Source: Sphingomonadaceae bacterium | GTDB lineage: Bacteria > Pseudomonadota > Alphaproteobacteria > Sphingomonadales > Sphingomonadaceae | Direction: 5' to 3' | Length of the DNA: 49,728 bases | Assembly (NCBI GenBank): GCA_016742125.1 | Contig: JACVCM010000004.1 | Coordinates: 15,576-65,303 of the forward strand | Shown: one piece after another, positions 16,450-24,307 of the stretch | Position numbering within the stretch: the stretch's first letter is position 1 | Layout: every line of letters begins with the position of its first letter | Notes under the pieces: generated by a model | Seen by the model: the letters and a program-made list of their open reading frames with translations, nothing else | Database searches by the model: none | What the model was told of the DNA's origin: nothing | Program-made: the position numbers and the translations under genes

Positions 16450-18021
16450 TTAGAGTCCTAATGCTCCCGGATTGAGGATGTTCTTCGGGTCAAGTTCTGT
16501 TTTAATCGCGCGCAGCAGTGCCACCGATGCAGCATTTCGACCAGTCAGATACGGGTAAACCTTGCCAATCTGCAAATGCGCCGCGCCGAACTGCATCATG
16601 AGCTCGGTGATCTGCCGACGCAATTGTACAACTAAATCGCTGGCTTCGGGAGCAGGCGGGTGGTCTGGAAGGGAAGCGAGATGTTCGGCAGGCATCATCC
16701 GCTCATGCACAATATGCCGCGCGTCCGGCCAATAAAAGGCTGGTTCGTACACAAAGCCCGCCGACCCGACGGCCATGAACATCGCGCCGGTATAGATACT
16801 GTGCCGGTCCATTTCGGCGCGCCGCTCTTCCCAAAAGGCATCAAGCGCATTGTGAAACGGTACCACCGCGTCATGCGCAAAAAGCCCGTGCATCGGCACC
16901 CAGCGCTCGCCCTTCGGCCCCAGCATGTTGGCAAGCGGAGCGAATGGCATGGCGCGTACAACGATGGGAACGCTATTTGCGATTTCGGTGCCATAGCGGC
17001 TAGCGACTGCGCGGATGGCAGCACCTTTTTCTTTCGCATCGATATCGCTGACCCCGTCAGTCAGGTAATGCACGGCATAATCCGCCGATTTAAGTGCGCG
17101 ATCGCCAGCGATCGCCATTTTTGCCAGTGTTTTCATGCCTGCGCCAAACGAAGCGGAGGATTTAAGGACATGGCGCGCGATACCCGCTTTGGCCGACGCG
17201 CCTTCGTTGCGACCGATCTGGCCTTGTTGAAGCGCGGCGTCGAGGCCGAAATTTTCGTCGTCAATGCCCAACACGGCGATCTCAGCCATTGCGAGATGCA
17301 TCGCGGCGAAATTGGGAAAGCTGAAAGACAGCGCGTCAAACGCGGTGTGTCGCGCAATTAGTTTAAGCGTGATCCGGGCCTTGATGCCAAGCGTACCGCA
17401 ATCCCCCGTAAACAACCCAGCCAGGTCGGGTCCATAATGCCGGAAGAAAGGCGATGGCACTGTCGATCCGCTGCTTCCGGTCTGCAACAGCTCGCCTGTG
17501 CCGGTCACAATGTCCATCGTGAGTACGCTATCTGCGGACACGCCCCCGCCATGACTGATCGCATTTTGCGAAACCGACCCGGCGACTGTTGCGGCAAGGC
17601 CGGAGAACGGTCCCCAGAAGGGCGTGCGCAGGCCCTTGTCCTTCAGTGATTCGTAAAGCTGTGCCCAGGTGACGCCAGCTTCGACCGTTACCACCGACTT
17701 TGCTTCGTCTATATCAATCGCGACCAGACGGTCGGTGCCGATCGTAAAGCCGCCCGGCGCTGCATGCGTGTAGCCGTCTGTATAGCTCGCCCCGCCGCCG
17801 CGAACGGTCAGCGGGATGGCGTGGCGCGCCGCTATGCGGATTATATTCTGCAGTTCATCGATGCTTCCAGGAAGAATCACGGCGGCCGGCAACTGTCCTG
17901 CGCGAAAGACATCAGTGCCGTAAAACTGGCGTTCGCCTTTGTCCGTGCGCAAATATTGCCGACCAACTATTGTTTCCAGCGTTGCGAGGATGTCGCTGTC
18001 GATGGCCGCGGTCGACGCCAT
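16450..18021 (-). CDS. FAD-linked oxidase B, VAO/PCMH family
   Basis: A 523-residue paralogue of oxidase A. Visible features are VRGGGASYTDGYTHA, GVTWAQLYE, WGPFSGLAATVAGSVSQNA, a C-terminal AHLQIGKVYPY and DPKNILNPGALGL. It is the last gene of a four-gene minus-strand operon (DUF1330, monooxygenase, aldehyde dehydrogenase, oxidase) and starts 1 nt after the dehydrogenase stop. Oxidation of an alcohol to an aldehyde that feeds the adjacent aldehyde dehydrogenase is a reasonable inference. The gap to the convergent hydrolase holds only a short imperfect hairpin. Confidence 0.9.
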   Translation of the reverse strand: MASTAAIDSDILATLETIVGRQYLRTDKGERQFYGTDVFRAGQLPAAVILPGSIDELQNIIRIAARHAIPLTVRGGGASYTDGYTHAAPGGFTIGTDRLVAIDIDEAKSVVTVEAGVTWAQLYESLKDKGLRTPFWGPFSGLAATVAGSVSQNAISHGGGVSADSVLTMDIVTGTGELLQTGSSGSTVPSPFFRHYGPDLAGLFTGDCGTLGIKARITLKLIARHTAFDALSFSFPNFAAMHLAMAEIAVLGIDDENFGLDAALQQGQIGRNEGASAKAGIARHVLKSSASFGAGMKTLAKMAIAGDRALKSADYAVHYLTDGVSDIDAKEKGAAIRAVASRYGTEIANSVPIVVRAMPFAPLANMLGPKGERWVPMHGLFAHDAVVPFHNALDAFWEERRAEMDRHSIYTGAMFMAVGSAGFVYEPAFYWPDARHIVHERMMPAEHLASLPDHPPAPEASDLVVQLRRQITELMMQFGAAHLQIGKVYPYLTGRNAASVALLRAIKTELDPKNILNPGALGL

Positions 18022-18022
18022 G

Positions 18023-19531
18023 CTATGTATGCGGTCCCAAATTCATGCTGATCGCCTTGGTCTTGAAATAGGCGTCCAGCCCCTCACGCCCGAATTCGCG
18101 GCCCCAGCCGGATTGCCGGTTGCCGCCGAAGGGTGTCTCGGGACTAATCGCCGCGTGGGCGTTTATGCCCACTTGGCCGGAATCAATCTTTTTGGCAAGC
18201 CGCAGCGCCCGCGATATATCGCGGGTCCACACCGAGCCGGAGAGCGCAAAGTGCGTCCCGTTGACGCGGGCCAGCAACTCCGCCTCATCGTTCTGCGCAA
18301 AACGCTGGACGGCGAGTACCGGACCGAAGACCTCTTCACGCGCAATACGCATGTCGGCAGCAACATCGCTGAAAATTGTCGGTGCGACAAAATGGCCGGT
18401 GCCGTCTGGGCAATCTCCCTCAAACAATTTGGTCGCTCCGCTTTCTTCGGCTTCCAACACAAATGCCCTGATCCGTTCCCGCTGCTTGCCCGAAATGACG
18501 GGGCCGATCAGCGTTCCCTCTTGCATGCCGTCGCCGACGACATAGTTTTTGGAAACCTCCACAAGGCCGGAAAGAAATTCATCGGCGATGCTTTCTTCAA
18601 CGAAAAGCCGAGTTCCCGCCATGCAATTCTGGCCGGAAAGGAAAAAGCAAGCGGCAGCAGCCCCTGGAACCGCCTTGTCGATATCGGCGTCGGCGCAGAC
18701 AATGAAAGGCGATTTTCCGCCCAGTTCGAGCGACACTTTTTTGAGGTCGTTCGACGCTGCGCGGACAATGGCCTTGCCGACCTCGGTGGAGCCGGTGAAC
18801 GCAACCTTGTCTATGCCGGGATGGCTGGCGATGCCGCTGCCGATATCGTCTCCATAGCCCTGCACCAGGTTAAAAACGCCGGAAGGGAAGCCAGCTTCTT
18901 CGATAAGTTCCGTAAAACGCGTCGCCAGCAACGGCGTCAGTTCGGCCGGTTTCATCACTAGCGTACATCCTGCCGCCAAGGCAGGTGCGGTTTTGAGTGT
19001 GATCATCGCTGCGGGGGAATTCCACGGGATGATCGCGCCCACTACGCCAACCGGCTGTTTCAATGTGAAGACAGTCCAATCATCGGCTTCGCCGCGGATC
19101 GGAACGGCAGGCAGCGTATCACCACCATATTTGGTCGTCCATCCGGCATAATATCGAATAAGTTCAGGGCAAAACCCTTCCATTTTTGCATGCGCCATCC
19201 ACAGCGGCATTCCGTTCTCGATTGTTGAAAGCTCGGCAAGCTTGATGGCGTGGCGTTCCATCAGGTCGGCGAGACGGAACAGGAGTCGTGCCCGCTCGGC
19301 GGGCGGCATGCGCGACCAAGGGCCGTCAAGCGCAGCGCGGGCGGCCGATACGGCGGCGTCGAGATCGTCTGCGGAGGCCGCGCGGACATGCGCGACGATT
19401 TCCTCGCGCGCGGGGTTCTCAACCCCGATGATCCGGTCCGATTGTCCTGGCCGCCATTTGCCGCCGATGAACAGCTTATGGTCCCGGGCGAGGAAGTTGA
19501 GGGTAACTTCGCTGAACGGCTTCAAGTGCAT
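18023..19531 (-). CDS. Aldehyde dehydrogenase 1
   Basis: A 502-residue NAD(P)-dependent aldehyde dehydrogenase. The start at ATG 19531 (MHLKPFSEV) is 5 nt after the monooxygenase stop; a longer frame to 19711 overlaps the monooxygenase and lacks family similarity. Motifs: VVGAIIPWNSP, VAFTGSTEVGKAI (Rossmann), LELGGKSPFIV (catalytic Glu), SGQNCMAGTRLFV (catalytic Cys) and EEVFGPVLAV near the C-terminus. The order of the operon suggests it oxidises an aldehyde made by the neighbouring flavoenzymes. Confidence 0.95.
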   Translation of the reverse strand: MHLKPFSEVTLNFLARDHKLFIGGKWRPGQSDRIIGVENPAREEIVAHVRAASADDLDAAVSAARAALDGPWSRMPPAERARLLFRLADLMERHAIKLAELSTIENGMPLWMAHAKMEGFCPELIRYYAGWTTKYGGDTLPAVPIRGEADDWTVFTLKQPVGVVGAIIPWNSPAAMITLKTAPALAAGCTLVMKPAELTPLLATRFTELIEEAGFPSGVFNLVQGYGDDIGSGIASHPGIDKVAFTGSTEVGKAIVRAASNDLKKVSLELGGKSPFIVCADADIDKAVPGAAAACFFLSGQNCMAGTRLFVEESIADEFLSGLVEVSKNYVVGDGMQEGTLIGPVISGKQRERIRAFVLEAEESGATKLFEGDCPDGTGHFVAPTIFSDVAADMRIAREEVFGPVLAVQRFAQNDEAELLARVNGTHFALSGSVWTRDISRALRLAKKIDSGQVGINAHAAISPETPFGGNRQSGWGREFGREGLDAYFKTKAISMNLGPHT

Positions 19532-19535
19532 GGTT

Positions 19536-20732
19536 TCAAGCAACGTTATCGGCGTCGGCCAGACTGGTGAACATCGACTGGCGGAGAAGATATTCGCGCC
19601 GCCGGACCGGGTCGCGGTTAAGCTCCCGCATCTGCTCATATTTGGCGTCGCCGCCAAGCGAGCCTTTTTGCTCAAGCATCTGCTTGTTCTGGATCGTCTG
19701 CGCCTGGACAAAATCGTTCATCACCTTGCGGCGTTGTCGGTCATAATGCGCAAGCTCGGATGACGCGTCGGCCTTGTCGAGGATGATTCGAACCAGCCGT
19801 TCGGTCAGGTTAACGGCATCGTGAATGCCGCTGTTCATCCCAAGTCCGCCCAGCGGATTATTGAGATGCGCCGAATCACCTGCGAGGATCACTCGACCGT
19901 GATCGTAACGGTCGGCAACCCGCTGATGCACGCGATAGATGGTGCGGTGCGCAGTTTCGACCGAACCGTTGCCAAGCAGGCGATGGAAAATCTTGTCCTT
20001 GTTTGCGTCCGAACGAAGCGCCTCGTCACTGTTCGCCGCATCTGCGGGCAGCAAGACACGCCACAGCGACGGCACCCGAAGCAGGACAAGCCATTCTTCT
20101 GCATCGGCGACATAATTGACGAGTGCCAGATTGTTGAAATGCTCCTCTATCGGAAAATCGGTCGAAAGGCAGAGGAACTTTTCGGGATAGGTAAAGCCGC
20201 TGAACTGTACGCCAAGCCATTTGCGTACGATGGAGTTCGCACCATCGGCAGCGATCAGAAATTTGCTGCGGACCTTGCTGATGTCAGTTGGCGTTTCAAA
20301 CGAGACGGTGACGCCTTCATCGTCCTGTTCGAAGTGCACCAGACGGTGCTGGAACAGCACTTTTGCACTTGGAAACCCGGCCAGGCGATCGACAAGCATT
20401 CGCGATAACTTGAATTGCTCGGCCTGCAGCCGGAAGGGGAAGCGGGTCATGTCACCCAGTTCGCTCAGGTCAAACGCAATCACTTCGCCAGTACTGCGCA
20501 GGCGGTATTGATAGATGGGCGCGATAAGCCCCTGCTGCGAAAGTTCGTCGTAAATACCCAGCTGATCTAACATTTCGAGCGTGGGCGGATGGAAAGTCGA
20601 GGCGCGCAGGTCTTCCGCACAATCTTCACCTGCTTCGGCGACAAGTACCGAAACACCCCCCTTCGCAAGCGCATAGGCGGCGAGGGTGCCGACTGGCCCC
20701 GCGCCGGAAATGACGACATCGACCTCGCTCAT
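19536..20732 (-). CDS. FAD-dependent monooxygenase 1, group A (PHBH-like)
   Basis: A 398-residue flavoprotein monooxygenase. It has the N-terminal Rossmann motif VVISGAGPVGTLAAYAL, the DG motif AADGANSIVRKWLG and the GD motif GRVILAGDSAHLNNPLGGLGMNSGIHDAVNL (FAD ribityl contact). Family members hydroxylate phenols or act as epoxidases. The length is near 4-hydroxybenzoate hydroxylase and shorter than MhpA-type enzymes. The ATG overlaps the stop of the DUF1330 gene (ATGA), and the aldehyde dehydrogenase follows after 4 nt. It suggests an aromatic or polyenic intermediate. Confidence 0.92.
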   Translation of the reverse strand: MSEVDVVISGAGPVGTLAAYALAKGGVSVLVAEAGEDCAEDLRASTFHPPTLEMLDQLGIYDELSQQGLIAPIYQYRLRSTGEVIAFDLSELGDMTRFPFRLQAEQFKLSRMLVDRLAGFPSAKVLFQHRLVHFEQDDEGVTVSFETPTDISKVRSKFLIAADGANSIVRKWLGVQFSGFTYPEKFLCLSTDFPIEEHFNNLALVNYVADAEEWLVLLRVPSLWRVLLPADAANSDEALRSDANKDKIFHRLLGNGSVETAHRTIYRVHQRVADRYDHGRVILAGDSAHLNNPLGGLGMNSGIHDAVNLTERLVRIILDKADASSELAHYDRQRRKVMNDFVQAQTIQNKQMLEQKGSLGGDAKYEQMRELNRDPVRRREYLLRQSMFTSLADADNVA

Positions 20733-21016
20733 GCCTCGATAAGCCGCATGGTCAGCGCCGCCGCGCCTTCGCGATGCTTTTTTGCTGCCTGATATTGTTC
20801 GCAGGTGTAAAAGTCTCGTGCCCTTTCGGCGGTGTCGAATTGCAACATGACCACCCGCTCGCCCGGCGTGCTCCCGCCTTCGAGGTACTCGGTCACCGGC
20901 CCCCGGAGCACATAATGCCCGCCAAATTGCTCAGCCAGTCCGTCAATACCATCGACGTAACGGCCAAAAGCGGCAGCGTCACTGACGGTCACGGTGGCAA
21001 CGATAAAAGCTGGCAT
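20729..21016 (-). CDS. DUF1330-family small protein
   Basis: A 95-residue protein beginning at ATG 21016 (GAGGATTG upstream); an in-frame extension to 21085 would cross into the promoter region. Sequence features typical of DUF1330 (a dimeric alpha/beta-barrel, NIPSNAP/EthD-like): VATVTVSDAAAFGRYVDGI, YVLRGPVTEYLEG, RVVMLQFDTAERARDFY. These proteins are associated with catabolic operons but poorly characterised. It is the first gene of the minus-strand operon ending with oxidase B. Confidence 0.85.
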   Translation of the reverse strand: MPAFIVATVTVSDAAAFGRYVDGIDGLAEQFGGHYVLRGPVTEYLEGGSTPGERVVMLQFDTAERARDFYTCEQYQAAKKHREGAAALTMRLIEA

Positions 21017-21086
21017 CGGGCAATCCTCTTCGATTGGCCTTGCGTTATGCGCGGTCGGCGCAGCGCCAGCGAAACCGGGCAGCATT

Positions 21087-21103
21087 TATTCGCTTGATGG
21101 ATA
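21087..21103. promoter_or_regulatory. Probable IclR operator a
   Basis: TATTCGC-TTG-ATGGATA is an imperfect palindrome in the 152-nt region between the divergent DUF1330 and maleate-isomerase-like genes. It belongs to a set of seven 17-bp sites with consensus about TRTCCGC-N3-GCGGAYA. Each half differs from TATCCGC by one or two bases. Assignment to the IclR protein encoded at 27079-27888 is inference. Confidence 0.5.
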
Positions 21104-21168
21104 GGTGGGCGTGGCTAGCCGCAAACCACCGGCGTCGGCCTAATCAGGAGCAAACAAGGGAGACCCAA

Positions 21169-21915
21169 ATGCCCGACTCACTCGGCTGGCGTAAGAAATT
21201 CGCGGTCATTGCGCCATCGACCAATACATCCGTTCAGCCCGAATATGACGATATGCGCCCGCGCGGCGTCACCAACCATTTTGCCCGGATCAGCATCCCC
21301 GACACCAAGGTCAGCGATGACGACAGCTTCATGGCCATGCTGAACAATATCCGCAAAAGTACGCTGGATGCGGTCGACGATGCGATGAGCATGTCGCCTG
21401 ATTATGTGATTATGGGCATGTCGGCTGAAACATTCTGGGACGGCGCGGACGGTGCTGAAAGGATGCTCAATGATTTGCGCGCCCGTACCGGAAAAGATGT
21501 AGCGATGGGCAGTCATGCCTGCGACGCTGCAATCAAGAAATATGGCGATATCAAGCGGATTGCTATCATCACCCCCTATATGCCCGTCGGCGATGCGCAG
21601 GTGCGCAAGTTTTTCGAAGAAACCGGCTATGAAGTTCTTGCTATCAAGGGGCTGCAGTCGCCGTCGCCGATGATGATCGCGCACGAGTCGCCCCAGACGC
21701 TGAAACGCGCGGTCGAGGAGGTGAACGACAGTCGCGTTGAGGCCGTGATCCAGTGCGGCACCAACCTGGCGTTTGGCAAAGTCGCTGCGATGGCGGAATT
21801 CTGGTTGGAAAAGCCTGTCATTGCAATCAACACCGCAACCTACTGGTATGCGTTGCGCGAGAACGGCATAGAGGACAAGATCGACGGCTACGGCTCGCTG
21901 CTTCTGGATTACTGA
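21169..21915 (+). CDS. Maleate isomerase/arylmalonate decarboxylase-like protein
   Basis: A 248-residue Asp/Glu racemase superfamily protein. The start at ATG 21169 has AAGGGAGAC upstream. Features: FAVIAPSTNTSVQPEYDDM, IITPYMPVGDAQVRKFFEETGYEV, VIQCGTNLAF (Cys196) and PVIAINTATYWYALRENGI. Maleate isomerases use two Cys; here the first position reads GMSAET (Met84-Ser85), leaving only the second. A single Cys at the C-terminal site resembles arylmalonate decarboxylase. It may decarboxylate a malonate-type acid or isomerise an unsaturated diacid. It is followed 3 nt later by a NodB-type deacetylase-like gene. Confidence 0.82.
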   Translation: MPDSLGWRKKFAVIAPSTNTSVQPEYDDMRPRGVTNHFARISIPDTKVSDDDSFMAMLNNIRKSTLDAVDDAMSMSPDYVIMGMSAETFWDGADGAERMLNDLRARTGKDVAMGSHACDAAIKKYGDIKRIAIITPYMPVGDAQVRKFFEETGYEVLAIKGLQSPSPMMIAHESPQTLKRAVEEVNDSRVEAVIQCGTNLAFGKVAAMAEFWLEKPVIAINTATYWYALRENGIEDKIDGYGSLLLDY

Positions 21916-21918
21916 CCG

Positions 21919-22827
21919 ATGGATTATCCCTATATCCCGATTTCACAGCGCGGGGCGCTGACCTGGCCGGAGGGCAAGCGTGTCGCGCTCGTGCTGACTT
22001 TCAACCTCGAAACCTGGGATCTGGTGAAGGATACCGACAAGCCTTATTATGCTGGAGGTCCGGCGATATTGCCCGACACCTTGCCCGGTAATGTAGCCGA
22101 TTTTCCCAATTATACCTGGCGTGAATATGGGCAGCGCATTGGCATCTGGCGGCTGATCGAGCTGTTTGACGAATTGGGAGTGGCAGCGTCGTGCACGACA
22201 AATGCTGTGACCTTCGAACGCCGCCGGGCGATGACTGACGCCATCCTCGAACGCGGTTGGGAACTGCTTGCCCATAATTGGGAGCAGGGCGAGTTGCTCA
22301 CCAATTATGTGAACGACCCGGCAGCAGAGCGCGAAGTAATCATGCGCACACTCGATGCCTATGCCTATAACGTCGGCAGGCCTGCCAAGGGCTGGCTGTC
22401 GTCTTCGCTACGCAGTACGACGCATACAGCCGACATATTGGCAGACGCGGGCCTCGAATTTTTCTGTGACCTGATGAACGATGACCAGCCCTATATGCTG
22501 ACAACGCCGAATGGCGATATCGTCTCGGTACCCTATTCCAACGAGATCAATGATTTCACGCTGCTCACACGGCGCAATTATACCACCGATCAATTCCGTG
22601 ACATTCTGATCGAAGAACTCGACGTGCTGTATGCCGAGGGTGATAAGACCGCGCGGATCATGAATGTGGGACTTCATCCCCATGTATCGGGGCGGGCGCA
22701 TCGGGTGCGCGCATTGCGCGAGTTCATTCAGCATGCCCAGTCGCTACCTGCTGTCTGGTGGCCAAAGCGCGAGGAAATCGCGGCTTGGTATCGCACGCAG
22801 GCCCACAGTCATATACCCGAAGGCTAA
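21919..22827 (+). CDS. Polysaccharide deacetylase (NodB-like) family hydrolase, PuuE/HpPgdA type
   Basis: A 302-residue protein of the NodB-homology superfamily. Features are VALVLTFNLETWDL (where the metal Asp would be, with Glu31), LGVAASCTTNAVTFERR, WELLAHNWEQGELL (His and His/Asp metal region) and GLHPHVSGRAHRVRAL. These match the branch with PuuE allantoinase and HpPgdA, cytoplasmic amidohydrolase-like proteins rather than secreted chitin deacetylases; no signal peptide is present. In a catabolic operon it could hydrolyse an amide or ester. It is paired with the maleate-isomerase-like gene. Convergent with a secreted hydrolase, 4 nt away. Confidence 0.83.
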   Translation: MDYPYIPISQRGALTWPEGKRVALVLTFNLETWDLVKDTDKPYYAGGPAILPDTLPGNVADFPNYTWREYGQRIGIWRLIELFDELGVAASCTTNAVTFERRRAMTDAILERGWELLAHNWEQGELLTNYVNDPAAEREVIMRTLDAYAYNVGRPAKGWLSSSLRSTTHTADILADAGLEFFCDLMNDDQPYMLTTPNGDIVSVPYSNEINDFTLLTRRNYTTDQFRDILIEELDVLYAEGDKTARIMNVGLHPHVSGRAHRVRALREFIQHAQSLPAVWWPKREEIAAWYRTQAHSHIPEG

Positions 22828-22831
22828 TGGA

Positions 22832-23722
22832 TTAGCCTTTCCAATCGAAGCTTTCGCTCTGCATAGGAAAAGAGCGTATCGGGCCGTTCCCGGAAAACCA
22901 CGCAAGGTCGTTTTTCAAGGTTTCGGCGATGGCGCCGATATATCGATCCACAATGTACATCGCCGCATCGAACTGGCTTTTCTGATTGGGTGCATGGCGT
23001 GCGAGCCTCTGGATCATTTGTCCGAAATAATGATCGACTTCTCGCCCGACCCATGCAGCGGAACGGGGAACTCGCGTTGCGGTGAAAGAGGCGAGATGCG
23101 CTTGCCATGTCGGGGCTATCATCGGCAATACATCGGCTGTACCGGTTGTTACCAGCATTGGCACGGCAATCTTTGCCCAATCCTCTGCGCTGACAAAATT
23201 GGGGATCGGCCCCGGGGGTGAAATTGCGACAATCGTGCTTACGCGCGGCTCGCGCACTTCCTGCCCGAAGACCGTTGCGCCGCCTAGCGCCTGCGCAACC
23301 AATGCACCGTAGCTATGTCCGGCAGCCACGATTTGGGTCTCGCTGCCCAACCGGTGCCAAGCGTAAGAAATGGCGAGCTTCATGTCTTCCACCCGTGTTC
23401 TCCAGACTTCAGGTGGCGCAATTTTGCTATGCTGCGCATGCGCTTCCGAATCGACATGAAGCGGTACGAACATCCAGCGCTCTCGCGACATTGCGGTTAT
23501 GATGTGCGTCAAGCCATCCCATGTGCCGTTTGCTCCATGTGAAAATATGATTGCGGTGCGATGCTTCCCAGGCCTTTGCGGTGAAACAACGCGCAGGGCC
23601 AAGACCCGCCCGTCTGGCGCACTCAACACAACGTCTTCAAACAGAGGGCTTGCAGCGTGGAGCCGCAGAGGCAACAACCCCGATGCCATCGCGCCGAGAA
23701 AGCTGCGACGACCCAAATTCAA
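22832..23722 (-). CDS. Exported alpha/beta hydrolase, dienelactone hydrolase/lipase-like
   Basis: A 296-residue protein starting with a Tat-like signal, GRRSFLGAMASGLLPLRLHA. The nucleophile elbow is canonical, AAGHSYGALVA (Ser near residue 136). FSHGANGTWDG supplies the oxyanion loop, and VTTGTADVLP has a candidate acidic residue. The Ser and Asp suggest an active esterase or lipase in the periplasm. It overlaps the preceding PAP/fibrillin-like gene by 4 nt and ends the TBDT2 operon, so it may hydrolyse the imported compound before it crosses the inner membrane. The specific substrate is unknown. Confidence 0.85.
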   Translation of the reverse strand: MNLGRRSFLGAMASGLLPLRLHAASPLFEDVVLSAPDGRVLALRVVSPQRPGKHRTAIIFSHGANGTWDGLTHIITAMSRERWMFVPLHVDSEAHAQHSKIAPPEVWRTRVEDMKLAISYAWHRLGSETQIVAAGHSYGALVAQALGGATVFGQEVREPRVSTIVAISPPGPIPNFVSAEDWAKIAVPMLVTTGTADVLPMIAPTWQAHLASFTATRVPRSAAWVGREVDHYFGQMIQRLARHAPNQKSQFDAAMYIVDRYIGAIAETLKNDLAWFSGNGPIRSFPMQSESFDWKG

Positions 23723-24303
23723 AGATCGCGACTCCAGACCGAAGGGGAGCGGTCGATCAATTGAAGCACGTAAAGATTGCCGAAGCCGCCCCGGTTGAGC
23801 CTGAAGTCCCTATCGAGGAAAGTAACATCCGAATGCAACGATGGAATCTTGCCGTTGTCGATTGCGCCATCATAATGATCCATGCCCAATACCGAAAAGG
23901 CCCGATAAAATTCAACGCCAAGCCGGCTTCCGGATTGTGCGGCATACCGACCTTCGACGATGACCGGACCCTCCTCGCATTCGACTATATTGTCATAGAG
24001 CGCCCGTTCAGGTTGCACTTCTTGCCAAACCGAATTTACCCGTACGCCGATCTTGGGCAGCACGTTAAAGCTGAGTCGTGCCAGCGTCGTTTCCCGCTCC
24101 AGTCCGAAGCTCGAGTAAAGGAGCTGCCAGCGCCCGCGCAGCATCTCGGCCTGTTGCGCGGGGTCCGGCGTCGGATTGGCACTTTCTAGCGCCGCGGAGA
24201 GCACCTTGATGCGATCTACCGCCGCGCCGCCTGCCTCAAAACCGTTATCGGTCTGGGACGCGACCGATATCAGCTCAACCTTTAGTGCGGCGACGTCCGC
24301 CAT
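23719..24303 (-). CDS. PAP/fibrillin-family-like protein
   Basis: A 194-residue protein with the pattern of the PAP/fibrillin (plastid lipid-associated) family: a helical start, then SANPTPDPAQQAEMLRGRWQLLYSSFGLERE, which is the conserved opening of the beta-barrel, followed by strands ending in DFRLNRGGFGNLYVLQLIDRS. Such lipocalin-like proteins bind lipids or isoprenoids and are typical of photosynthetic organisms; scattered bacterial copies exist. It lies 4 nt after TBDT2 and overlaps the hydrolase, so it may carry or bind a hydrophobic substrate. No signal peptide is visible. Recognition is by the conserved block only. Confidence 0.72.
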   Translation of the reverse strand: MADVAALKVELISVASQTDNGFEAGGAAVDRIKVLSAALESANPTPDPAQQAEMLRGRWQLLYSSFGLERETTLARLSFNVLPKIGVRVNSVWQEVQPERALYDNIVECEEGPVIVEGRYAAQSGSRLGVEFYRAFSVLGMDHYDGAIDNGKIPSLHSDVTFLDRDFRLNRGGFGNLYVLQLIDRSPSVWSRDL

Positions 24304-24307
24304 TGCG

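Noticed and set aside
16660..17361. 233-residue plus-strand open frame
   Set aside because: It is antisense to FAD oxidase B, whose motifs are intact.
17939..18961. 340-residue plus-strand open frame
   Set aside because: It lies antisense to aldehyde dehydrogenase 1, which has full family motifs. The reverse frame has no recognisable domain or ribosome site and reflects high GC.
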